Assembly: GCA_022606135.1 (NCBI GenBank) | Contig: JABYQN010000009.1 | Location: 273,001-337,000, forward strand | DNA: 64,000 bases | Direction: 5' to 3' | Source of the DNA: Fomes fomentarius | Lineage: Eukaryota; Basidiomycota; Agaricomycetes; Polyporales; Polyporaceae | Part shown: positions 35,981 through 47,296 of the stretch, in pieces | Position numbering within the stretch: the first letter of the stretch is position 1 | How the letters are laid out: every line of letters begins with the position of its first letter | Translations under genes and position numbers: made by a program | Notes under the pieces: generated by a model | Databases searched by the model: none | What the model was told of the DNA's origin: nothing | What the model saw: only the letters and a program-made list of their open reading frames with translations

Positions 35981-37779
35981 CGTGAGTAGTTCGTTGGACG
36001 AGGATTAAGACTAGAGAGGGAGCAGCAATAGGGTAGGATGATTAGAGCAGCGAGAGCGCGTCCTAGAAGAGAAGTAAAGGAGAGTGTAGGACGGATCGGG
36101 AGTTGATGGTGGTGGTGAGGGAGGAGGGTGAGAGGGGCGGGACGATGGAAACGTTGTGGTCTACGGCAGACGCTAGCTGCCTTATACGCACCGGCACCTC
36201 GCGTGGACCCTGCTCACGTAAGCACCCATATTGCCCGCGTATGGTAGTCGACCGCCCGCCAGCGTTCTCGAGTACGGTCGCGACCTGAGCTCGACCCCCG
36301 CCTGTTCTCGCTACTCTTCTTGTACCCCCCATCGTTCCACTTGGCCCCTCTTCCCAGCTTGTTCGACGGCCTACGCGCACTGTTCGGCCTCCCAGTCCTC
36401 GCGAAATTGTCTGTGCTTGAGCTCCGGCATGGGGCGACACACCGAAAAAGAGAGCTCGGCGCCGAGCCGGGTTCGGCCAAGGTAAAATTAGACCGTGTCG
36501 GAAGCCCCTCTGCCTCCTTCCGTCCTGCACCGCCTACAGCACCTTTACAACAAGCTTCTCCGGTCGTCTCCGCTCTCTCTTCATTTCCCCCTCCTTCCCC
36601 CGACGGATAGGTCTGCATGCCACACACACATCCGACACGCATATCAATCATCATCCTTGCGCCTTAGACTCCGCGCGTCGACTCGGAGGAATACACGACC
36701 CTCGCCAAGCACACACGGCACAGGATGACCGCATTTCGCGTGCCGCTCCGGATCCGGCAAGACAAGCGCTGGACTGCTGCGGCCTGCCTGTCCAAGCCCG
36801 GAGAACGTGAAGTGACCTATCTGAGAAGCCGACAAGCCTCGAGACGATGCGATGGCACAGTCGGCCCATGCCGCCCTGACAAACGTCCAAGCCTTTTGTC
36901 GCCAACTCGTCCTGCTCTCCGTCCCGACGTTTTTCTCGTCACGCGCTCACATCGCGTTCACAATCACTGATCTGTCCCTCTCCTCGCCCTCCGTCCATAG
37001 GGCCACCGCGGTCCCGGCAGATCCGCTCTTCGTCTTTGATCCTCACAAGTCGCCGTAGTAAGGTACGTGCCACCTCTCCAAGCTTCATGCGGAGATTCAG
37101 ATCTGTGCTACGTGTACAGGAGACCACGCAGTGAGCGCTAGTGAGCGCAACCACTGTGGAGAGAGAGACAAGGTTCGCGTTCAAAAGTCGTCAAGCTCCG
37201 GGATTTGTTCCTGCTGAGGTCAGAGGCGACATGATATCGGGCGTAGTGCTGATATCAATCAGGGTGCATACTTGTACCGCGCCTGTCTAAATATACGTTT
37301 TCTCTGCCTGTACACTGCAAGTACCCCGAATCACCGCAAACCACACGGCGGCGACGGCACGTCCTCTCGCGCTCATTCAAGCGCATGCCCCAGTCAAACA
37401 GGGCAGAGTTCTGGGGCTGGAACTAAGTATAACCAACAGCCAGTCCCAAGATATGCCCCGCTGGCTGGTGTCACCCGACCCGTTCCGAGCTAAAGAACAC
37501 AGTTGGCACGGGTGGGATGGGATCCAGAGAGAAGACGGTGCACGCTGCATAAGCATCGTTTCTTGACATGCATCCGACATGGTGCCATGGCGAATTGTTC
37601 GTGTCCAGGCTTCCGTCTTCTCTCCGCGTATAATCAGCGACCCGCGTTTGTGGCGGCAGCTGCGCTCCTCGTGCCGGGCACTGGGGACCAGGCGATTCTC
37701 GTAGATCCAAGGTAACACTGGCTCCGGTTCCCTTCAATTCTAGCTTTCAGGATCTTCCATGCTTCCATTCCAACGCTGG

Positions 37780-37799
37780 CGTGCCTCTGGGGAGGCACG
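37780..37799. repeat. Perfect hairpin, 8-bp stem
   Basis: CGTGCCTC and GAGGCACG pair around a TGGG loop. A second, weaker hairpin (TAAGAC...GTCTTA) follows within 50 bases. No associated gene is seen. Confidence 0.4.
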
Positions 37800-39365
37800 G
37801 GAGTCGCCGTTGCAGATCCTCCGCATTAAGACGCCTCGGTCTTAGGCCTCACTAATAGCACTTCCAGTCATCACTCCGGGCTCCAATCTTGTCAGGGAGG
37901 CCGTGCCATCGGCTGTCCTGTGGTGACGTCGAACCCAATCGCAAGTTGTGTGTCGCTCAGTAGGAAGTACAGCACTTCTCACGTACAGTACTCATGATGC
38001 ATGACCGGGTTCACGTACATAGGCCATGCGATGGGGCGGTACTCGGGCACGGATGCACTTCATATGTATATACACCGGCGTGCGAACATGCACCTATCGC
38101 GCTACCAGTAACCACACTTGCCGTGACCTTCTTCGCTCACGCGGTCGAGGATGGCCGTCTGCGCAACATGTCCATGTATACTTCCTTCGAAGTCAAGCAC
38201 AAAGTTGACTTCGAGTCGGATCCGAGTGTGCTCTATCTCGGTCTTCGGACTCCTCGCATCTGCTGTTGCGTTGTTGCGGTGATATGCCGAACACTAGAAC
38301 AGAATGCGCAGACGTACGTGCGCCGATCTGCACTACTTACTAACAGGCCAAAGCGGATGCCAATGATGTAACAAGTTCGAAGCGGCGCGCAGTATACAAC
38401 GCTCAATCATTACATAGTATACGTATCAGGTTATTCGTCATCCGGGGGACGGGAACGAGGTCTGAGGACCGAGGTTCGCGCAGATAAGTTGTGCCCGGGT
38501 CCGCGTTGCAAAGTAGAGACTCAGCCATGCAGCACGATTGAGAACCAAAGTCCAAGGTACTGCGGGCGACTAGAATGTGACGATGATCTACCGTCGGATT
38601 CCCGATGCGCATCCACATCGATAGACCATGAGCGGTAGACTCGAAGCACGTTCCATATGACCTTGAGCGCGTACTTGATACATACGTACACCGACATGGA
38701 CGGTCGCGGAGGCCGCCTGCGTTGCGAATTGCGGATTCGCGCATGACGCAAGCGGATCGTACGGCGTAGGAGCTGGCAGGCACTGGCCATGGTAAGTATG
38801 TGGTAACGTGCTTGCGATCCGATGTAGCGCTTCCGGATGAGTCGACGTCGTACCGAATGCTGGCCGTTATGCGTTGGGTCGCGGGCGGCGACCGCGGGGG
38901 GTATGGAGCGAGCAGTTCAAAGTTGACTGCCACAGTTCAAGCTGTTCCGGCCGCTGCCCATCGGGCGCGGAACTATGACGATGGAGTTGATATTCAGTCC
39001 GCACGGGGCATGGGATCCAGGACTCTAGGTAGTGCCAAGGTATCCCCACTGTAAGTACACACAAACGGAACTTGGACGAGACAGCAAGTTCAACGTTCAA
39101 CACGGGAGGGAGGTCTGCGCCTCACCGATCAGCATAATGCGGCACCTGTTCCGATCTGTACTGGAAGAACTGTTCAGCCTTAACCGCCATGACGGACTCG
39201 GACGGCGGCTGCAGGCGAAATGAGGAAGGGTCTCACCGTTACGGCTCTGAGGATATGAGGGAGACGAGACCGGGCGAGATGCGGCTGAGGCTGCCCGTGG
39301 TATGATCCCAGACCGCAAGAAGCGAACGGGTGCGGTTTCGAGTTGTGGCTTCTTGATGAACACCA

Positions 39366-39929
39366 TCATATATGGTGGTGGTGGTCTAAGTTAGTCTTAG
39401 CAACGGATCGGAGATGATGAACAGAGGTATACATGACGCACCTGTCCGGGGCTGTCCTCGAGCTCGGCTTCACAGGGTAAGCTTCCTTCCTTGGGTACGA
39501 GGTTCGGGCATCGATGAAGGCCCTGATGATAGACGTGTATGGGGTTATGTAACATGGTGTGGAGGTGAGATTGTGTCCTAAGGCTTCGTAAGTCTCTTTT
39601 GAAGGGATGGGATGGTCGATGATGTTCAAAAATTGCGGCATAGAGCGCAGGGGACTTGACGGAGAAAAGAAGCGAACGTCAAGAAGAGGGCGCTCCGGGG
39701 AGCCTGAAGTCTGTTCGGTGGCGAAGCTGAGACAGTACTTTGACTCTGAGGGTGAATGGTCTTCTGAGAGCTTGCACAAGTAACCTCGAGCATAATATCT
39801 AAGACCGGGGAAAGATGCATGGTGGATCGGTTCCTGGCATAGCAGTGCCAAACTGCAGAGCCTGAGGAGTGTGCAAACAGGCTCTGCCATCGTAATCAAG
39901 ACACGAGTATCAGCGCAAGTTTTGAGCAT
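39366..39929 (-). CDS. Doubtful orphan ORF
   Basis: An open minus-strand frame of 187 codons, or about 173 from the ATG giving MAEPVCTLLRLCSLALLCQ. It has a hydrophobic start, then a mixed Ser/Pro-rich composition, and ends with HHHHI. No family is recognised, no intron support is seen and the neighbourhood holds no gene. It may be chance. Confidence 0.2.
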   Translation of the reverse strand: MLKTCADTRVLITMAEPVCTLLRLCSLALLCQEPIHHASFPGLRYYARGYLCKLSEDHSPSESKYCLSFATEQTSGSPERPLLDVRFFSPSSPLRSMPQFLNIIDHPIPSKETYEALGHNLTSTPCYITPYTSIIRAFIDARTSYPRKEAYPVKPSSRTAPDRCVMYTSVHHLRSVAKTNLDHHHHI

Positions 39930-40518
39930 TGTGATTGTGATACGCTAGTACTTATGTCACGGTTCAACTCCGATATGCATTGCATCGGTTATACTGCCCC
40001 ATCGTCCTCCATACTGGATGCCGATTGAAACGGGCGTGACATACCTGAGGAGCCACGGACGCGTTAAGAAGCCTGGCGCGACGCGCTCCGTCGACGAACG
40101 CATCGTACTAGTAGTAAATGAATACACACCACGCTTGACTTAGTTATGTACTTCGTCAGCAACACACTTATGACTCAAAGAACGATACACACCGCATTTG
40201 CTTGGCCTTGCAGCCGGTCGGTATTGCGACCAGCGTCCGAGCTGGAGGAGAGGAAACGGTAGATTATGCTACAGTGCGAGTATGGTACAACAGACAACAC
40301 CTAAATAACGTACACAGCATAGACATATAGCGGCCATACATAGATCTAAGCCACGAGTCGCGTGGTAAGCGCAACAAGTCGAATCAGGCAGGAAGAAGAG
40401 ACACGACAGGGGATAGAGCACATATCAGTGCAGCGCGGTCACTCGAGGAGCACAAGATCGTCGAACCCCGGCATCCCGCCTCTCCTCGTCCCACTCCCAC
40501 TCCCGTTTCCGTTCCCAT

Positions 40519-42366
40519 TCATAATCCCATCTTTATCCTTCCCCCAGACAACCTCACAAGCAACTCCGCCCACGCACAGCACATCCCAGCCACGCCCTCA
40601 TACAAACTATACGGATGGTCCGGCGTCGTCATCTTCCCCTCCAGCGTCAGCTGCCTGTACCCCGTCGCGAGATCGGCGAGGTGCAGTGCGCGCACGAGCC
40701 AGTACGCGTGCTCGACCTCGGGCGGGATGCGGTGCGAGACCGACAGTGAGCGGGAGAGCGTCTCGGAGATCGAGTGCCCGCTGCCGTAGCCGTCTCTGTT
40801 TCCGCTTGAATGTGAGTAGAGAGACTGCGCGTCGAGGGCGGAGGAGACAGCGAGGAGCGCATACACCGACCCGGCGACACCATGACACAGTCCCGTACCC
40901 TTCCGGAGCAGTCCGCGCGTATACACGAGTTCCGCTGCGCGCGTCATCGCCGCAACGATGCTCTCTTGCTGCGCCGTCGAGAGCAGGCACGTCGTGCGCG
41001 ATATCGCCGCACGCCTGAGCAGTGTTGAGAATAGTATGAGGAAGCCAGGGGCGCCGTGGCACCATTGCACGAGCGCGTCGTCGTACTCTTCGTCAACTCC
41101 GACGTGCTTCGATGCGGTCTGCGCGGCAGCACCGCCCGAAATGTATGGCATGCAACGCCCGGCTTTCGTGGGCCAGTTCCCGAGCGGGTCTTGGATCGCG
41201 ACGAGCCATTCGACTGTGGCGATAATTTTGTTCCAGTGTTCCTTGAGGATCTCGGAGGGGGCGTGCAGGAGGACGTGCAGGATGCCAGCTACGAATCGAC
41301 TTGATCAGACGAATGCTCACGCGTACAGCAAGTCGGGGCTCAACGCACCTACGCCGTGAGCTGCACCCAAGTATCGTGTACCATGCCAAGTCCACATGAG
41401 AGGCGGCGCCTTGCTACGCTCGCCCTCCTCGAGCTCCTCCGCATACAGTCTCGCACCGAACTCTCCCCGCTTGATGATGTCATCGACCAATGTCCTGATG
41501 TTCTCGTCCGAGGACAAATTCTGGATCTCGCGCACAACCTGTTCCTTCGGCTTCCCGGGGTGTGCAAGCGCGAGATAGCTGAGTGTGGCAACGAGCTCAG
41601 AGCGGAGTAGCAGAAGCGCATACAACAAGCCCGCGCGGCCGTAGAGGACCTCGCAGCCGTCGTCGCTAATCGCTACTGTGGTTGCGACGTCGACCGCGGT
41701 GCTGATGTGATCGACGGCGCCACGCCATGTCTCCGCGAGCTCGACGTCTTCAAGGATCTCGGCGTCGAGCTTGCCGCGGCGGGCGTGCTTGTGTGCGGTC
41801 GACTCGGGGTTCTGGCGAAGACGGAGCTGGCGAACGAGGAGAAGGGTCGCGGGCCCTGTGCTCGTCTCGAGGTAAGCGACGCGGTTGGCGTGGTGGGGTT
41901 CGTGGAAGGGAACGGCGATGAGGGAAGAGGTGGGTGTGTTGGGGAACGCCTTGGAAGGCATGACTGCGAATGCGCGCATGTCCATGGTGATCTCGCCTGC
42001 AACGTTCTTTCAGTGCTTAGAGACCCTCGAGCACATTCTACAGCTACCACGACGGACTAAGGCACTTTCCCTGGCCTGGGACATGGGTAGGAGATTGGTG
42101 AGGAATGTATCATTTCCTCGTTTCTACAGACGCTTACCAGATTCCTCACCAGTGTCCTACCCAAACCATGACCTACAGAATGGGGGGCTTGCCTGTCGTG
42201 TGCCGGGCATCTTACCTGCGCTGCCAGCGTATACCTTGGGGTTGGAGGACGGGTGTCGGTGGACGCGGAGGACATTCTCGACGAGAGCGTCGTGTATGCG
42301 GCTCTTGACGGCCTTGAGGTCCGTCGGCGGGGCGTTAGAGTGTGGTATGTATCGCGTCGGGGACAT
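40519..42366 (-). CDS. Lanthionine synthetase C-like (LANCL-type) protein
   Basis: The start at 42364-42366 (MSPTRYIPHSNAPPTDLKAV) leads to PKVYAGSAG, split by an intron of about 230 bp, then EITMDMRAFAVMPSKAF. Further repeats of the alpha-toroid follow: YGRAGLLYALLLLR, WHGTRYLGAAHGVAGILHVL (the donor after GTAG restores H-G-V-A-G), the zinc ligands in VQWCHGAPG and LCHGVAG, and SLYEGVAGMCCAWAE near the end at 40519. The GxxG repeats and the two Cys/His zinc motifs are those of LanC/LANCL proteins. Eukaryotic members have no lanthipeptide substrate; mammalian LANCLs add glutathione to dehydrated phosphosites. No lanthipeptide-like precursor or LanB/LanM partner is seen nearby. A LANCL-like detoxifying role is inference. 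Confidence 0.88.
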
Positions 42367-43130
42367 TGTGTGGAATTGGGGGCGCGGTAAGAGGTGTAGG
42401 AGGATTGAGCGCGAGGGCGGGGAAACTAAGTAATAAGGATGAGGACGCAACACTGGGCGCACCCAGTCGACCGGACTAGACTGACGTCAGCGTATGACGA
42501 ACCTGATAGTCCTTTCTCGCTCTTGCTCTCAGGCACACTCACCTATATATATTTATATCTCTCAGTCTTACTCAGACCATCCGCGTCTGTTTGCACCGTG
42601 CGTGCTGACCTGCACCCGCGCTCCTCATCGCGTATATGCGCCGAGAGACGATGGAAGGTTGGCATAGCACAAGTGGGGCCGTGTCTTGGCTATCCAGGCT
42701 GGAGATGTGAGTGGTCAAGCATGCGTATTGAGGTATCTAGAGCACAAAGGAGCATAGCAGACAGAGCAAGGTCCATCCTTAGGCGAGAGTATGGTGAACT
42801 GACACTGACAGTGAAAGCAAGAGACACCGCCAGAGCCAATAGAGACCCACGTGGCTACGTACCTCCGAAAAACAAAAACTAGATGGCTTTCGGCGAGTTC
42901 CGAATTGTCTCAGACTTTGGTCGAGACAAGTTGGAAGAGTCGATGGACGATGCTGGAACAACTTTGCCGACACCGAGGGCGGGATCTGCACTTGCTCTCC
43001 GAGTGTCTATTCGGGCCTATGCGTTTACACACCACATCTAAGGCCCAGGGCTGTCCGTGCAAGCCTCGATCTTCAAGTTGGGCGCACACTCGTCCGCTAC
43101 CATGTGAATCGTCTCGCATGGTTGTTACAA
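42367..43130. other. Intergenic region
   Basis: About 760 bases. It holds the LanC-like promoter (an AT-rich TATATATATTTATAT stretch around 42543 lies about 180 bases upstream of the start) and the 3' flank of the small gene that follows. No other gene is recognised. Confidence 0.35.
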
Positions 43131-43515
43131 TTATGTTGCCCATGCGATTCCCATCCCCCCGGCCACCATTGCGGCGTCGTAGGAGGTGCCCCAACAGCAT
43201 GCGACCCCGCGCTTGAATAGCAGCCTCCCCGCGCGGTACGCACCGAATGCGGCGGCGCCCTTCTGCCACTTGGGCTTCGGGATTACTGAGAGGATTGTGG
43301 CTGCCCTTCGGCCACTGACCGCCTCCTGCGACCTTGGCAATGGCTCGTTGTCTACACACTCCTTTTTGGGTGTTCGAGATGAAAGTCGAGACCCCGCCTC
43401 CCTGCTTGCGCTTCTGCATGGAGCGGCGTTTCTGTGCACCCCGGTCTCGTCTGTCCTCGCTCTGCTAGCTCACCACCCGTCTCGCCCTGCCACTTCCGCC
43501 GTCAGTTGCTGACAT
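43131..43515 (-). CDS. Small basic orphan protein, about 90 residues, three exons
   Basis: The proposed model starts at 43513-43515 (MSATDGGSGRARRV). A 46-base intron ending GCACAG leads to KRRSMQKRKQGGGVSTFISN with TQKGV, and a second intron ending CTCTCAG leads to LIPKPKWQKGAAAFGAYRAG with RLLFKRGVACCWGTSYDAAM and a glycine-rich end, TAA at 43131. The C-terminal exon has a moderately hydrophobic segment with CCW. The frame-preserving splices favour a real gene, but the family is not recognised and the first intron is short. A basic N-terminus suggests nuclear or mitochondrial targeting (inference). Confidence 0.45.
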
Positions 43516-43785
43516 GGTAAACACAGGCGGACGTATGCTCGGGTTCCAAATACGACTAGGGAAACTGTCATCCATGACTTCCAGCCTATGGTCCTGTCAG
43601 CCTCCACCGGAGGATATCTTCGTGCCAAACGACTCTCTCTCCCTCTCATCTCTTGTTCTTCCTCTCCACCACTGTTCTGTCCTTCGCTCTCAGTGCTGTC
43701 TGGTTACAGCTCTCTTCTACTGTGTCTTGTGTTATCTTGCTTTTGATACCAGATTATATCTGCTTACCGCCTTTACTCCTTCGCC

Positions 43786-45701
43786 ATGTTCCTGGAGAAC
43801 CGCGCTCGCTGCAGCCTGAGCTCTGGCCAGCCACGGCCACTCAACACACCTTCCTTGACCCCCAGCTGGTCGAAGACTGCTCTGCTCGCCCTCCTTCTAT
43901 CTCAATCTCTCCCGAACGGTGTCTTGGCTCTCCCCGACCAACAAGAGGGTGTGCTACAGGAGATCATCGACGGCTTTGCGAGCGCGATGGGAATCGGCCC
44001 AGGAGGCATGACCATCCCAAGTGGCAGCCTCGAGGGCACCAACACTACCAGTACGACTCCGAGTTCGGGCTCCACCGCTCTTTCGGGGACTTCGACTTCG
44101 ACTTCAACTACGACATGCGCTCTGGCGACGACAACGGCGAGTGTCCCGCTGGGGTCTGTCACCAACTGGACGAGCTCTGCAGTGCAGACCCGTGCGGTAT
44201 TTGCGCACTTCATGGTCGGGAACGTGTACAACTACACCGTTGACACTTGGATCCAGGGTGAGTTCTTGTGATTGATTGCGTATGCTGACGGTGGCTGACC
44301 GGGGCCGAGTCGCAGACATCACCCTCGCCGCGTCCAAGGGCATCGACGCCTTCGCGCTCAACCTCGGCGCGGACGCATGGCAGCCCTCGCAGATCGCGAA
44401 CGCATATTCGGCCGCGTCAAGGTTCAACACGAACAGGGCGACATCGTTCCGCCTGTTCTTTTCGTTCGACATGTCCGCCATCCCGTGCTCTGCCGCGAGC
44501 CATGCGGGCTTGCTGCAGGAGTACATAAGGACGTACGCAAACCACCCGAACTCGTTCAAGTACAAGCCGGCGCAACAGGGGCAGGAGAAGATGCTCGTGT
44601 CGACGTTCGCGGGGGAGAGTTGTACGTTTGGACAGGGGAGCTTGGATGCGGGCTGGAGGTACGCGGTCAAGCCTGGCGGTTCTTCGGGTGTGCCCGCGGT
44701 GTGGTTCGTGCCGTCGTTCTTTGTGGACCCAAATACGTTCCCGAGCTTGACGGTCATCGATGGCGCGTTCCAGGTGAGTGGCAAATCAGAACTCGGCGTG
44801 GATGGATCGGTACTGACGATATGATTTAGTGGAACTCGGGCTGGCCGTCGGGGAACAGCAACATCAGCTTCGCGCCCGATTTATCGTATATCTCACAGCT
44901 GTCGGGCGGCAAGACATACATGGCAGCAGTTTCGCCCTGGTTTTTCACGGTACGTCTAATCCCCCCTCTCTCTGTGTGCTACATGCTGATCAGCTTCGTC
45001 ACAACAGCACTACGGCGTGAACACGTACAACAAGAACTGGATCTACCGCGGCGACGACTGGCTTCTCCCGCAGCGCTGGGAGATGCTCGTATCGAACCGC
45101 TCCACCGTGTCCTTCGCGCAGGTCATCTCCTGGAACGACTTCGGCGAATCGCATTACGTCGGCCCTGTCCTGGGCATCCAGCCCATGTCCGAGGGGTGGG
45201 TGAACGGATTTGACCATCAGGGCTGGCTGGACCTGCTCAAGTACTATGTCTCTGCGTTCAAGACGGGTGCGTACCCTGCGGTGACGAAGGACAGGGTGTT
45301 CCTCTGGGCGAGGCTGTATCCGGTCGATGCGACTGCGCCGGACCCCGTTGGCAAACCTTCGAACTACCAATGGGTACGTCCGTCCGCTCGACACCCTAGC
45401 GATTTACTACCTGCTCATGCTGACCTGACGTCGCGGATAGACCCAGGACTACCTTTGGGCGGTGACGCTGCTCTCAGCTCCGGCGGACGTGACGCTCTCG
45501 TGCGGTCCGACATCGCAGAAGACGGCCGTGCCCGCGGGCGCATCGAAGCTGAAGCTGAGACTGAGTACGGACTGCTCAGTCAGGGCGGTCGTGACGAGGG
45601 GAAGGAACACAGCGGTCAACTTTGCGCCTCCGGGGTTCAGCTTCAGCACGCGGCCGCCGTCGTACAACTTCAATGCGTTCGTGGCTGCGTCTCCTCCTTG
45701 A
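43786..45701 (+). CDS. Glycoside hydrolase family 71 alpha-1,3-glucanase (mutanase)
   Basis: From ATG 43786 the N-terminus has a hydrophobic core (TALLALLLSQSLPNGVLALP) preceded by about 30 residues, so a longer signal or an alternative start is possible. A Ser/Thr-rich linker (STSTSTTT) follows. The catalytic domain opens VFAHFMVGNVYNYTVDTW and continues DITLAASKGIDAFALNLG, FRLFFSFDMS, KMLVSTFAGE, VPSFFVDPN, MAAVSPWFFTHYG and NWIYRGDDWLLPQRWE. It then has the family signature QVISWNDFGESHYVGP, whose Asp and Glu are the likely catalytic pair. A C-terminal beta-rich domain (WAVTLLSAPADVTLSCG) ends at 45701. GH71 enzymes cut alpha-1,3-glucan, in the fungus's own wall during remodelling or in other fungi. 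At least four introns are present. Confidence 0.95.
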
Positions 45702-45923
45702 ACTTGGTAGTGAATACCCTTGTGTATGACAGTAGTACTGGATGGGTGATACGAATACAGACACGAGTTCAGATACTGATACTGGCATGAGCGTCAGAAT
45801 GATCGAAGCTGTGCTGCTACTACTAGTACTTACACGGAAGCGAGCGCCAGCTCTTTAAGTACTTGCACAGTTGCACTGCGCTCGGCCGCCCCACTCTCCA
45901 ATCGTTCACTACTCAGAGGCATC

Positions 45924-46532
45924 ATGGCCACTGCTGCATTGAATGTCGGGGATATCCTGGCAGTGCTGTTCTCTCGCGCTGACCCCGACACCTTCCACTG
46001 GGCCATCTGCGTCCCTCTCACGACCAGGACGGCTGCAAAATACCACGCCAAGGGCAGTGGCGGGCATTGGTGGTTCGAGGACCCCGTCCCCAACGAAGAC
46101 CTTCTAGCCTCTCCGATCGTCTCCGCCGCTGTGAAGATAGGTGAGTGCTGCCGATCTTGCCTACGAGCTTTCGGTTGAATTTGCGAACACTCACTCACAA
46201 GCGCCGGGCCACTGCTGTCATTCCACATAGGCAGCCTCCGAGGCCCCAACCCAGACTCGGAAGCCGTCACGCCGGTCTCGCGCGACGCGTTCGGCGACAT
46301 CTTGAGGCGAGTTCCGCTGGCCGTTCCTGACGCGGACAAGGGCCGAGAGCCAGAGTTCACCTGCCGCGTCTGGTGGCGGGAGGCTATTCGACGCCTGCAC
46401 GGGGAGGGCATCATCAGCTGTCCCGACGTAGACGGGCTGGAACGGGAGTGCCGCAGGCATGCGCTGGACAACCAGGCGCATCTCGAGTCGTATCGGGGCT
46501 ACAAGTACTACGTCTCTCAGATATCTGCTTGA
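45924..46532 (+). CDS. Hypothetical protein, two exons
   Basis: From ATG 45924 the first exon encodes MATAALNVGDILAVLFSRAD and on to VSAAVKIG. A GTGAGT...CATAG intron joins in frame to SLRGPNPDSEAVTPVSRDAF, and the protein ends ESYRGYKYYVSQISA with TGA at 46530-46532, about 170 residues. HWAICVP and YHAKGSGGHWWFED are conserved-looking blocks with His, Trp and Glu, reminiscent of small papain-like or NlpC-like folds, but catalytic residues cannot be assigned. Similar short proteins occur widely in Agaricomycetes. Function unknown. Confidence 0.75.
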
Positions 46533-47296
46533 CCTTACATGTTCCAGTTGTAATCGTTTGTCTTGCTGTGGTCATGTTGGAGTCTGATCTAGATCTGCTT
46601 GAACCTGAACCTCGTTGTAGCGGGAGAGTAGTGGAGCTCGAGAATGTGGTGGAAAGACAAGTAGTGGAGCATTGATATATGATGGACTTAGGGAACAATG
46701 AACTGTACTGAACAAATCGACTGTGCGCGAAGCGCACCGTGCATTTCGGAGAAACCGGTCCTTGCGAAGGCCCATGCACACACACCGCGACACGCAACAG
46801 ATGTAACAGAGCACAGAGGACCCCATATGAGGGTCCTCATAAATGTATTGCAACCCAATCGACGGGCGCACAAGGGGTTACACGGGAACGAAGCAACACG
46901 CGATGCAGAGACTAATACATGATAACCAGACGATGGCGATTACGGAGAAAGGGGAAAAGCTAACTGTAACAAGGCACTGTGATACAAGTGTGCCTCCGAA
47001 GAAGATCCAAGTCCGATCCAGATAGGTGTGGTATAACGATGTTCTAGATGCCGATGCGGTATGAGGTAGATGCCGATGTGAATGTAGATGCCGATGCCGA
47101 GGAGGTGAGATGAGGGGAGATGAGGGGAGAAATGAGAAGGGGGAGATGCAGACGATAGATGAGTGGTGGGAAAGATGAGAGATGTAGGGGGGAAGAGGTA
47201 GCGAGAGAAGGGGAAGGAAGTGAGAGAGGAAGATCAGGAGGCAGGATGGGAGGAAGAGGTAACCACGACAAAGAGGAGCTATGCCGGTCCTCGTCC
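46533..47296. other. Intergenic region between convergent genes
   Basis: About 760 bases with no gene recognised. Its right half is the purine-rich repeat tract listed separately. A hairpin-like CCCATATGAGGGTCCTCATA sequence lies near 46820. Confidence 0.35.
47044..47280. repeat. Degenerate GATGCC repeats and purine-rich (GA) tract
   Basis: TAGATGCCGATG-type units recur several times at 47046-47100, followed by about 180 bases of mostly G and A on the plus strand (GAGATGAGGGGAGATGAGGG). It lies in the presumed 3' flank of the zinc-finger gene and could be part of its 3' UTR. Confidence 0.6.

Larger units (their letters stand above)
35981..40518. other. 4.5-kb gene-poor region
   Basis: The oxidase promoter lies at its left end, with CT-rich stretches just upstream of 35980. 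No frame has a recognisable domain. The longest are minus 38403-38933 and minus 39366-39929 (about 175 and 187 codons) and plus 36852-37058 (68 codons). Two small hairpins occur at 37780-37850. Either orphan genes, long non-coding RNA or decayed mobile DNA could be present. Confidence 0.4.

Noticed and set aside
36852..37058. 68-codon plus-strand ORF starting MAQSAHAALT
   Set aside because: Short, no motif, no splice or context support.
40519..42366. Lanthipeptide biosynthesis cluster around the LanC-like gene
   Set aside because: No dehydratase, protease, transporter or precursor-like peptide is present in the neighbourhood; the family is widespread in eukaryotes without such clusters.
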